This document shows positions 6,240 to 13,080 of a stretch of DNA of 19,502 nt, piece after piece. A model generated the notes under the pieces. That model was given only the letters and a program-made list of their open reading frames with translations, ran no database searches and had not been told where the DNA came from. Each line of letters starts with the position of its first letter. Within the stretch, counting starts at the first letter, position 1. The position numbers were made by a program, and so were the translations under genes. This stretch comes from Alphaproteobacteria bacterium (GTDB lineage: Bacteria; Pseudomonadota; Alphaproteobacteria; UBA3830): the NCBI GenBank assembly GCA_025998595.1, contig BNWE01000016.1, positions 1 to 19,502 on the forward strand. The letters run 5' to 3'.

Positions 6240-8612
6240 ATGAAAAAAGTCCTAACCTTAGCCTGTTGCTTGCTTTTTGATTACACGTATGCCTATGAAG
6301 TCGATGAAATCGTTTTCGAGGGATTGGACAGAGTAGAAGAAGCCGCTCTGGACGATTGTCTCACCATAAAGCCCCACAAAAGTTTCGATGATAATGACAT
6401 CGATACGACCATAAAGGCTTTATTTAAAAAAGGGTTCTTCTCGGATGTGAAGTTTATAAATAAAGATAGGAAACTCATCATCAAATGCGTGGAAAAACCA
6501 ATAGTTGATAGAGTGGCTTTTGAAGGTAATGAATCGGCTACCGATGATGTGCTGAAAAATGTCATAGGTGCTCGTCTTGGAGAAGGTCGTCTATTCAGCT
6601 TGTATGTCATAAAGGACATTCTAGCTGACTTTCAGGCGGTCTATAGGGCGCTGGGATTCTATTCGGCAATTGTCGTTCCGAAATTAATAAAGCGACCTGG
6701 AAATAAAGTGGACGTCGTGTTCGAAATAAAAGAAGGCTCAAAAACCACCGTGAAGAAGATCCTCTTTGTCGGCAACAAGAGCTTCAGCGATGATGAGCTG
6801 AAGGACGTAATGGCCACGAAAGAAGAGAAGCTCTGGAGATTCTGGGATTATGACAGTCACGTTTTTCGAGAAGATAAAATCGAAGTTGATGTAGAGGCGA
6901 TTACTGCGTTCTATAAAAATCGTGGATATCCGTTTTTCGTAGTTACGTCGTCTTCGGCCGAAATGGATTTCGATAAAAAATCCCATCGCTGCACATTTAC
7001 AATGGAGGAAGGAGATCAGTACAAGATCTCGGACGTGACTCTCGTGTCGGATGTGGCAAAAGTCAAAGCAGATGAATTTAAAGAGTTCTTGATCATAGAA
7101 AAAGATGTCGTATATAACGAGGGCAAGATCAATGGCAATCGAGATATCCTGCGCAGGAAAGTCGCTCTGAAGGATAATCCGTTCATCGATGTTGTGGTGA
7201 AAGTCGATTTCGATAAGGAAAAGAAATTGGCCTCTGTTAAATACAGTATTATAGAAAGACCAAAGGCCTTCGTAGAAAGAATCGATATAGTTGGGAATAC
7301 AAAGACTCTCGACAGAGTCATTCGTCGCGAATTCACTGTCCATGAAGGAGATGCGCTGAACATCTACAAAGTTCAGCAAACCATAGAGAGACTTAAGTCA
7401 AAGGGATACTTTGATGATGTGGAAATATCGGAAGCGGAAGGATCAGCACCTGATAAAAAGATCCTGACAGTGTCCGTAAAAGAAAAGGAAAGCACCGCTC
7501 AGATTAAGTTCGGATTAAATGTCAGTGACTCCGATGGATTCGGAGGATTCATTGGCTTCGTCGAACATAACCTTTTTGGTACGGGACGAGTTCTTTCGGC
7601 GGATGTCTCGTGGATGCAAAGATATTACGGCGGAAAAGTCGATTTGTATGATCCGAGATTCATGGATCAGAATTTCGGAGCCGGCGTAACTCTTGGCGGA
7701 AATTTCAGCAAACGAAAGGATGTGGATCACAGTGTCACCAAGAGCTTGTATATTTCTCCGTACATTAGATATGGGATAACGGAAGATCTGTTCCACACAA
7801 TCAGATATAGGCTCTCCACAAATAGGAGAGACAGCTTAGGACGTAACAAAAAGGCAATAGATGATGAAGGATATTATGTAGATGAAAAGGGAAATCGCAG
7901 AAAAGGCCAAGACGGCAAAGATATAAAGTATCAGAAGCCTCTGTCAGACGACGAAAACGGAAGATATGTCTCCGGAGAACTATCATCAACTCTTTCGTAT
8001 GAAAAGTCGCTTAACACACCTGATCCTAGAGATAGCTATGAGTTGACGATGACAAACGCCTACTCCGGAGTAATTGGTAATGTCGGCTACTTCAAAAACG
8101 AGCTTGGAGCTACCCTCAATAAGGGACTGACCGAAAAAGTTATGTTCATTGTTGAGGCAAATGTTGGACACATAAAGGAAATAAAGAACACGCGCAGTCA
8201 AAACCGCTTTTCGCTTGGTGGAGATGGCGTAAGTATGCGCGGATTCGATAGCGGTGGTGTCGGGCCTCGTGAACGCCGCTCAGATTCCGCTGATGATAAC
8301 GATAGTCTCGGTGGAACAAAATACTGGACCGTAAGTCTCATGGCTAAGGCTCCTTTGTCCACTAAAGAGATGGGCATAAACGGCGTACTGTTCCTTGATT
8401 TTGGTAGTGCGTGGGGCTATAAGCATAAGAAAAAGGAGCCAACAGATAATAGGCAAGTGGATGATTCAGCTGGTGTGAGAATTTCTGCCGGCGTTGCCAT
8501 TGAATGGGCTCAGTCTCCTTTGGGAGTTCCTCTGTCGTTTGTCTTTGGTTTCCCTATTAAGAAAAAGGGATTCGATAGGAAGCAGACGTTTACACTAACA
8601 GGAGTTATGTAG
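6240..8612 (+). CDS. bamA: Outer membrane assembly factor BamA
   Basis: A 790-residue Omp85 protein, the core of the machine that inserts beta-barrel proteins into the outer membrane. The signal peptide covers residues 1-18 (MKKVLTLACCLLFDYTYA). Five POTRA domains follow (about 20-420), visible by repeated segments such as VDRVAFEGNESATDDVL, TVKKILFVGNKSFSDDEL and VERIDIVGNTKTLDRVIR. The 16-strand barrel starts around residue 430 (QIKFGLNVSDSDGFGGFIG), and the L6 motif RGF is at 667-669. A long charged insertion in the barrel near residues 533-580 (RNKKAIDDEGYYVDEKGNRR and onward) is probably an extracellular loop. The C-terminus ends FTLTGVM without the usual terminal Phe/Trp of the beta-signal. 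A dispersed repeat starts at the base after the stop codon. The start at 6240 is 8 bases after rseP. Confidence 0.96.
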   Translation: MKKVLTLACCLLFDYTYAYEVDEIVFEGLDRVEEAALDDCLTIKPHKSFDDNDIDTTIKALFKKGFFSDVKFINKDRKLIIKCVEKPIVDRVAFEGNESATDDVLKNVIGARLGEGRLFSLYVIKDILADFQAVYRALGFYSAIVVPKLIKRPGNKVDVVFEIKEGSKTTVKKILFVGNKSFSDDELKDVMATKEEKLWRFWDYDSHVFREDKIEVDVEAITAFYKNRGYPFFVVTSSSAEMDFDKKSHRCTFTMEEGDQYKISDVTLVSDVAKVKADEFKEFLIIEKDVVYNEGKINGNRDILRRKVALKDNPFIDVVVKVDFDKEKKLASVKYSIIERPKAFVERIDIVGNTKTLDRVIRREFTVHEGDALNIYKVQQTIERLKSKGYFDDVEISEAEGSAPDKKILTVSVKEKESTAQIKFGLNVSDSDGFGGFIGFVEHNLFGTGRVLSADVSWMQRYYGGKVDLYDPRFMDQNFGAGVTLGGNFSKRKDVDHSVTKSLYISPYIRYGITEDLFHTIRYRLSTNRRDSLGRNKKAIDDEGYYVDEKGNRRKGQDGKDIKYQKPLSDDENGRYVSGELSSTLSYEKSLNTPDPRDSYELTMTNAYSGVIGNVGYFKNELGATLNKGLTEKVMFIVEANVGHIKEIKNTRSQNRFSLGGDGVSMRGFDSGGVGPRERRSDSADDNDSLGGTKYWTVSLMAKAPLSTKEMGINGVLFLDFGSAWGYKHKKKEPTDNRQVDDSAGVRISAGVAIEWAQSPLGVPLSFVFGFPIKKKGFDRKQTFTLTGVM

Positions 8613-8737
8613 GTGGTTGCCCCAGTGGTTGCACCACAGGCGTTTTCTGCTTCGCTGTCTGCTGAACGGTATGCGGTCCGAGCCGGACAGGCGTTTTCTG
8701 TTGAAAGGTATGCGAGATGTGCTTGCGATGACGAGAA
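8613..8737. repeat. Dispersed palindromic repeat between bamA and skp
   Basis: It begins directly after the bamA stop. Modules: GTGGTTGC twice (8613, 8625), the palindromic GTGGTTGCACCAC (8625-8637), ACAGGCGTTTTCTG twice at 51-base spacing (8636-8649 and 8687-8700), AGCCGGACAGGCGTTTTCT (8681-8699), and a 28-base block at 8706-8733 that matches 11691-11718 with one mismatch. The middle modules recur inverted inside uppS. All of it is open in the frame of skp. Confidence 0.85.
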
Positions 8738-9317
8738 ACGAAAGAACAAGCGACTTTGCTATAAAAGCTATCTTTTGGCGTTAATGGCCATTCTATCTTT
8801 TTCAGGCGGTTGCTTTGCGAAAACAAAGACTACTACCAAGCCAGAAAAGCCAGTAGTCTGCGATAGCGCTTGCGTTCAGAAGTCGTTTGCCATTGTTAAT
8901 CTCAGGAAGGTTGCGTCCAGCTGTAGCGCCGGAAAAGATATAGAAAAGCAAATGACAGAAATCAATGACCAATCCAAGAATGGGCATCTGGAGCTGGAAG
9001 ACAAAATAAAATCCATGGAGAAGAACAAAACGTCCGATTTTGACAACAGAAAAATAGAAGAAATGCAGCTCATTCTATATGATATGGTGCGCACCAAAAA
9101 ACAGCAGATTAGTGATGCATATAGGAATGCTATCTCTGAATTAGAAAATGTGATAAAAAGGACTATAGAATCCATTGCGGTTCGTGATGACATCGGCTTC
9201 GTAATAGAATCTGAAGCGATTTTGTATGCGTGTAAAGATTGCAGAGACGTCACAGAAGACGTTATCAAAGAAGTGGATAACACGTGCGCAACCATAAAGG
9301 TTGAAATGAAAGAATAG
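8613..9317 (+). CDS. skp: Skp/OmpH-like periplasmic chaperone with repeat-encoded leader
   Basis: An OmpH/Skp family protein, which holds unfolded outer-membrane proteins in the periplasm on their way to BamA. The mature part starts around residue 70: FAIVNLRKVASSCSAGKDIE (family N-terminal strand and tip), a long charged coiled coil (about 105-190), then DDIGFVIESEAILYAC, matching the C-terminal strand of Skp. Order bamA-skp-lpxD supports this. GTG 8613 is the only early start with a Shine-Dalgarno (AGGAG 8600-8604, inside bamA). It puts about 42 repeat-derived residues ahead of a basic stretch (KRKNKR) and a hydrophobic segment (SYLLALMAILSFSGGCFA). ATG 8784 would remove the basic n-region. 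The start is therefore uncertain. Six cysteines in the mature region are unusual for Skp; SGGC might also be a weak lipobox. Confidence 0.85.
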   Translation: MVAPVVAPQAFSASLSAERYAVRAGQAFSVERYARCACDDEKRKNKRLCYKSYLLALMAILSFSGGCFAKTKTTTKPEKPVVCDSACVQKSFAIVNLRKVASSCSAGKDIEKQMTEINDQSKNGHLELEDKIKSMEKNKTSDFDNRKIEEMQLILYDMVRTKKQQISDAYRNAISELENVIKRTIESIAVRDDIGFVIESEAILYACKDCRDVTEDVIKEVDNTCATIKVEMKE

Positions 9318-9326
9318 GTGATTTTC

Positions 9327-10349
9327 ATGATAGATCAAAGTTTTTTTGGAGATTCAAAAAAGGTGACTCTATCTGAATTAACAACCATCTGTGGATTTAC
9401 AAAAGTTGGAGATGGTGATTTTCAGATATCTGGAATTGCGACGCTAGGTTGTGCCGGCGCCAACGAATTGTCTTTCTTCGCCAATAAGAAATACATAAAT
9501 GACCTGAGGAGCACCAAAGCCGGAGCGGTAATAGTGGCTGAGGCTAATCTCGCAGATCTTCCGGAGAATGTTGTAGGATTGGTGTGTGCCAATGTCATGA
9601 TGGGATATGCGAAAGCTCTGGATGTCTTGTATCCGGCGGAGGGACATTTGCATCATATTTGCGCAACCGCTAGGATTCACGATACCGCAAAAATAGGAGC
9701 AGATTGCTACATTGGAGACTACGCATTCATTGGAGAAAATGTAGAAATAGGAGACAACGTCTTCATTGGCAGAAATACCGTAATTGAAAACGACTGCAAA
9801 ATCGGATTCGGCAGCTGCATTCGAAACAACGTGGTCATTTCCCATAGCGTAATCGGTAAAGGCGTCAAAATTAACTCCGGCGCCGTAATCGGTGAATCTG
9901 GATTTGGTATTTTACCGACCGGCGGCAGCATGGTGTACGTAAAACAAATCGGTCGTGTTATTGTTGGGGATCGAGTGAGAATCGGCGCAAACACAACCAT
10001 CGACAGAGGCAGCATCGACGACACCGTTATCGGCAACGATACCATCATCGATAATCTCGTTCAGCTGGGGCACAATGTCCAAATCGGCGAAAGATCCATA
10101 TTGGTTGCCCAAGTCGGAATTGCTGGCAGCGCAAAAATCGGAAACGATGTGGTGCTGGCGGGACAGGTGGGCGTATTGGGGCATATTGAAATCGGAGACG
10201 GCGCCATTGCAGCCGCCAAAAGTGGCATTGCCTCTAGCATTGAGCCTGGAAAAGTCGTTGGCGGAATACCGGCGCTGGATGCGGGGATATGGAAAAGACA
10301 GGTGGCATTTCTGAAAACGTCTGTCACCAGAAAAAAACAGTCGCAGTAA
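9327..10349 (+). CDS. lpxD: UDP-3-O-acylglucosamine N-acyltransferase
   Basis: The third enzyme of lipid A synthesis: it transfers a second hydroxyacyl chain from acyl-ACP to the 2-amino group of UDP-3-O-acyl-GlcN in the cytoplasm. It has 340 residues, as expected. The N-terminal uridine-binding domain (residues 1-105) includes the ANELSFFANKKY motif. The left-handed beta-helix of hexapeptide repeats (about 110-315) has many [I/V]GxxxxI units, with the catalytic His249 in QLGHNVQIG. GGIPALD near the end is the family's closing motif. I chose ATG 9327: AGGTGA (9316-9321) lies 5 bases before it, and GTG 9318 would overlap that site. It begins 9 bases after skp and is followed by fabZ, the classic lpxD-fabZ-lpxA order. 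Confidence 0.97.
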   Translation: MIDQSFFGDSKKVTLSELTTICGFTKVGDGDFQISGIATLGCAGANELSFFANKKYINDLRSTKAGAVIVAEANLADLPENVVGLVCANVMMGYAKALDVLYPAEGHLHHICATARIHDTAKIGADCYIGDYAFIGENVEIGDNVFIGRNTVIENDCKIGFGSCIRNNVVISHSVIGKGVKINSGAVIGESGFGILPTGGSMVYVKQIGRVIVGDRVRIGANTTIDRGSIDDTVIGNDTIIDNLVQLGHNVQIGERSILVAQVGIAGSAKIGNDVVLAGQVGVLGHIEIGDGAIAAAKSGIASSIEPGKVVGGIPALDAGIWKRQVAFLKTSVTRKKQSQ

Positions 10350-10370
10350 TTATAATTGGGAGGAAAAAGA

Positions 10371-10838
10371 ATGTGTTCGGAAGATTCCGTGAATCTTAGT
10401 CTCGATATAAACGAAATAAAAAAATGTTTGCCACACAGATATCCAATGCTAATGATAGATCGCCTGGAGCAATTGCGTCCGGGAGTCGGAGCAGTTGGCA
10501 TAAAGAACGTATCCGTGAACGAGCCGTTTTTTCAGGGGCACTTTCCCGATAGACCCATAATGCCCGGCGTTCTAATCGTTGAGGCCATGGGACAAACGGC
10601 TGGCGTAGTCGTTGCCAAAAGCATGAATCTGTCCGAAAACGGATTGGTGTATTTCATGTCGATGGATAACGTGAAATTCAGAAAACTAGTCGAGCCCGGA
10701 GATCTTCTGCGACTAGTCGTTACCAAAGAAAGAAGTCGCGGCAATGTTTGGCGCTTCAGGGGAGAGGCCTTTGTCAATGACGCGCTAGTGGCGGAAGCAA
10801 CATTTACGGCAATGATCGTTATTCCGGAAGAAAAATGA
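10371..10838 (+). CDS. fabZ: 3-hydroxyacyl-ACP dehydratase FabZ
   Basis: A 155-residue hot-dog-fold dehydratase of type II fatty-acid synthesis; it removes water from 3-hydroxyacyl-ACP. It competes with LpxA/LpxD for the same hydroxyacyl-ACP pool, which fits its position between them. Motifs: CLPHRYPMLMIDR, then GHFPDRPIMPGVLIVEAMGQ carrying catalytic His57 and Glu71, then FMSMDNVKFRKLVEPGD. The ATG at 10371 has GGGAGG at 10358-10363; upstream in-frame codons lie before this site and were not used. It lies 21 bases after lpxD and 34 bases before lpxA. Length and motifs are normal. Confidence 0.98.
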   Translation: MCSEDSVNLSLDINEIKKCLPHRYPMLMIDRLEQLRPGVGAVGIKNVSVNEPFFQGHFPDRPIMPGVLIVEAMGQTAGVVVAKSMNLSENGLVYFMSMDNVKFRKLVEPGDLLRLVVTKERSRGNVWRFRGEAFVNDALVAEATFTAMIVIPEEK

Positions 10839-10872
10839 GTTATTATGCTACATATAGGAGGTAGGAGGTATT

Positions 10873-11667
10873 TTGATACATAGGACGGCCATCGTTTCTC
10901 GGAACGCAAAAATCGGAGAAAACGTAAAAATTGGCCCATATTCTGTGATAGGAGAAGACGTCGAGCTCAAAGACAACGTCGAGGTTATGTCACATGTCTG
11001 CATAGAAGGTTTTACCACGGTGGGGGAGGGGACAAAAATATTTCCGTTCGCCGCCATTGGTTACAGGCCTCAGGATTTGAAATTCAGGGGCGAAATGTCC
11101 CTCCTGATCATTGGAAAAAACAACACCATTCGTGAATACGTCACAATGCATCCGGGAACAGAAGGCGGTCGCATGGAAACAGTCGTTGGAGATGGAAGCT
11201 TATTCATGGTGGGAGTGCACATCGCCCACGACTGCATCATCGGAAATAACATCGTGATGGGAAATAACGTCACTCTCGGAGGACACGTCACAGTTGAAGA
11301 CAACGTCATAATAGGCGGACTTTCTGCACTGCATCAGTTTGTGAGAGTCGGCTGCGGCGCCATAATCGGCGGAATGTCCGGCGTGGAAAAAGACGTAATC
11401 CCATATGGATCCGTAAAAGGAGAGCGCGCATGCCTGTCTGGCGTAAATCTCATTGGTCTGCGAAGGGCGAATGTTTGCAATAGTGAAATACATGCCGTAC
11501 AAAAAGCCTGCGATATCATTTTCTCAAGCGATAATACATTATTGGATAATCTAGAATCTGCGGAAAATGCGTTTCCTAACGAAGCCTGCGTGAAGGAAAT
11601 AATAAAGTTCATGAGACAGAAATCCGACAGATCGTTTTGTAAGCCCCAACGTGACGTTGGATCCTGA
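10873..11667 (+). CDS. lpxA: UDP-N-acetylglucosamine acyltransferase, TTG start
   Basis: The first enzyme of lipid A synthesis, acylating UDP-GlcNAc at the 3-OH with 3-hydroxyacyl-ACP. It has 264 residues. The hexapeptide-repeat beta-helix fills residues 1-185, with the catalytic His119 in HIAHDC and the HQFVRVG segment; the C-terminal helical part includes GVNLIGLRRAN. The start is TTG 10873 after AGGAGG (10863-10868): the resulting MIHRTAIVSRNAKIG fits the family N-terminus and there is no ATG nearby. The weak start may lower expression. The last residues, PQRDVGS, are encoded by the dispersed repeat CCAACGTGACGTTGGATCC (11646-11664), and the stop TGA follows immediately, so the natural end has been replaced or extended. 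Confidence 0.96.
   Translation: MIHRTAIVSRNAKIGENVKIGPYSVIGEDVELKDNVEVMSHVCIEGFTTVGEGTKIFPFAAIGYRPQDLKFRGEMSLLIIGKNNTIREYVTMHPGTEGGRMETVVGDGSLFMVGVHIAHDCIIGNNIVMGNNVTLGGHVTVEDNVIIGGLSALHQFVRVGCGAIIGGMSGVEKDVIPYGSVKGERACLSGVNLIGLRRANVCNSEIHAVQKACDIIFSSDNTLLDNLESAENAFPNEACVKEIIKFMRQKSDRSFCKPQRDVGS
11646..11664. repeat. QRD-type palindromic module at the end of lpxA
   Basis: CCAACGTGACGTTGGATCC contains the near-perfect palindrome CCAACGT-G-ACGTTGG. The same unit occurs at 17549-17567 at the end of the RND gene, and its CAACGTGAC core is at 3552-3569 in uppS. Read in the lpxA frame it encodes the Gln-Arg-Asp also seen in the other two genes. Confidence 0.85.
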
Positions 11668-11690
11668 TAATGCTATCGCCCCAAACTGAT

Positions 11691-11916
11691 AGGTATGCGA
11701 GATGTGCTTGCAATGACGGTAGTTTTAAAGTTTCTCGTCATCCAGAGGAGCGCGTAGCGCGACGTAGGGATCCAGTGATTGCACCACGTGCGCCATCAGT
11801 TGAGTGCTGTACTTGCAATACATGTATGACTTGCGATGACGTTGGTTCCATTAAATGTCAAACATGTGTGCTGCAAGCGCCTGGATCCCTACGTAACTAC
11901 GATTCTCTGGATGACG
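11691..11916. repeat. Large palindromic repeat element between lpxA and lpxI
   Basis: The 282-base gap 11668-11949 is almost all repeat. First comes a 28-base block (11691-11718) shared with 8706-8733. Then there is a 181-base inverted-repeat element: CGTCATCCAGAG (11736-11747) pairs with CTCTGGATGACG (11905-11916), and ACGTAGGGATCCAG (11762-11775) with CTGGATCCCTACGT (11881-11894). Inside are GTGATTGCACCAC (11775-11787, one mismatch to the uppS/skp module) and CTTGCGATGACG (11830-11841, as at 8722-8733). The outer arms resemble the dispersed GGATCCAG/GTCATCC palindromes common in alphaproteobacterial genomes. The transcript could fold into a long hairpin between lpxA and lpxI. Translation across this gap gives only repeat-derived sequence, so I do not call a gene. 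Confidence 0.85.
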
Positions 11917-11949
11917 AAAAACACAATCATTACCGAGGTCGGTATCCAT

Positions 11950-12813
11950 ATGAACAAAATCCATAATCCTAAAGAACTGAAAATAGGAATAATCTGTGGC
12001 AATAGTAACTACCCGCTTCTGGTGGCTCGGGCTTGCATGGAGAAACACATCAGGTTCTGTCTGTTGTTTCTGAAAGATTGTGTAGATTTAAACGGATTCG
12101 ATGAATTGCATGTGCCTTCTTTAGAGGTAAATCTCGGAGAAATATCAAAAGCACTGAACTTTTTTCATGAGAACGAAGTTACAGAAGTTGTTTTTGCTGG
12201 CGGAGTAAAACGACCGAATTTCAATAAGTTATCGCTGGATAAAAAAGGCGCGTCCTGGATGTTAAAGTTGGGAAAGGCCGTTTTTTCCGGAGATGACGCT
12301 CTGTTGAGGAAATTATCAAGCCTATTGGAAGAAGAGGGATTCAAGATATTGGCCGGAACGGATCTATTGGACGATGTTTTTGTAAAAAACGGAGTTTTCA
12401 GCCGATACCATCCGAGCGAATCAGATCATGAGGACATAAAAAAAGGTTTTGAGGTTGCAAAAGCTATTGGAAAAATGGACATTGGCCAGTCGGTGGTTGT
12501 GTGTGACGGCATAATTCTCGGAGTCGAATGCGTCGAGGGAACAGATGCGCTCATCGATCGCTGCGCACAGCTGCGGAAATCAGATCATGGCGGAATTCTC
12601 GTGAAAGTTTCTAAGCCACAGCAAGATTATCGGCTTGATTTGCCCACTATTGGGATCGATACTATTAATCGATTGAATAAAAACGGTTTTTGTGGAGTTG
12701 CGGTGGAGGCAGGAAAATGTATTGTGATCAACAAAAAAGCGGTAATAGAGCAAGTCGATGATTTTTCTATGTTTTTTTGTGGATACGGTTTTGATTTTAC
12801 AAGGTCATCTTAG
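11950..12813 (+). CDS. lpxI: UDP-2,3-diacylglucosamine diphosphatase LpxI
   Basis: LpxI-type (DUF1009) hydrolase that makes lipid X from UDP-2,3-diacylglucosamine; alphaproteobacteria use it in place of LpxH. It has 287 residues. The N-terminal domain starts LKIGIICGNSNYPLLVARAC; the middle contains VVFAGGVKRPNF and LLRKLSSLLEEEGFKILAG; the C-terminal catalytic domain has VVVCDGIILGVECVEGTD, then GGILVKVSKPQQDYRLDLP and GIDTINRLNKNGFCGVAVEAGK. I chose ATG 11950, which has GAGGT at 11935-11939 and gives the normal N-terminus; extending to 11836 would translate the palindromic repeat. lpxB, the usual next gene, is not here. The repeat-filled gap may separate its translation from lpxA. Confidence 0.95.
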   Translation: MNKIHNPKELKIGIICGNSNYPLLVARACMEKHIRFCLLFLKDCVDLNGFDELHVPSLEVNLGEISKALNFFHENEVTEVVFAGGVKRPNFNKLSLDKKGASWMLKLGKAVFSGDDALLRKLSSLLEEEGFKILAGTDLLDDVFVKNGVFSRYHPSESDHEDIKKGFEVAKAIGKMDIGQSVVVCDGIILGVECVEGTDALIDRCAQLRKSDHGGILVKVSKPQQDYRLDLPTIGIDTINRLNKNGFCGVAVEAGKCIVINKKAVIEQVDDFSMFFCGYGFDFTRSS

Positions 12814-12866
12814 AATCGTGCTCTTTCATATTCGCTTCTTCAAAAACACCTTATAAGTACAATAGA

Positions 12867-12886
12867 TGTGTTACAAAAATAACACA
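12867..12886. other. Small hairpin between lpxI and tRNA-Pro
   Basis: TGTGTTA (12867-12873) and TAACACA (12880-12886) form a 7-bp stem with a CAAAAA loop. No T-run follows, so it is a poor intrinsic terminator. It could mark the end of the lpx transcript or be chance in this AT-rich 142-base gap. Confidence 0.3.
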
Positions 12887-12912
12887 CAAGCATTCATTGT
12901 AGCTTATTAGTA

Positions 12913-12941
12913 TTGCAAATTCTACTTTATTATGCGACAAT
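12913..12941 (+). promoter_or_regulatory. Candidate tRNA-Pro promoter
   Basis: TTGCAA (12913-12918) and GACAAT (12936-12941) are spaced 17 bases, and the tRNA starts 14 bases later. Both boxes match the sigma-70 consensus only partly. Read as a probable promoter because the tRNA needs one or must be co-transcribed with lpxI. Confidence 0.35.
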
Positions 12942-12955
12942 ATCATGGATAGAAT

Positions 12956-13032
12956 CGGAGTATAGCTCAGTCTGGTAGAGTACAGCCTTCGGGAGGCTGG
13001 GGTCGGAGGTTCGAATCCTCTTGCTCCGACCA
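12956..13032 (+). tRNA. tRNA-Pro (anticodon CGG)
   Basis: A complete cloverleaf of 77 bases. The acceptor stem CGGAGTA pairs with TGCTCCG (one G-T). The D-stem is GCTC/GAGT. The anticodon stem CAGCC/GGCTG has loop TTCGGGA, so the anticodon is CGG (12990-12992), reading the proline codon CCG. The T-stem GGAGG/CCTCT has loop TTCGAAT. Discriminator A and an encoded CCA end the gene. Protein-like frames on the opposite strand here are the well-known antisense-tRNA artefact. The RND adaptor gene starts 48 bases downstream with no clear terminator between. Confidence 0.96.
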
Positions 13033-13080
13033 TTGCTTGTGATGGTCATTCGTTACTTTTTGAATTGAAGGATTAGAGTC

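Noticed and set aside
11670..11966. A 98-codon open frame between lpxA and lpxI
   Set aside because: Its translation (RYARCACND, RHPEERVARRRD and so on) is the palindromic repeat read through; part of the same peptide recurs at the start of Skp. It lacks a ribosome binding site and overlaps the lpxI start.
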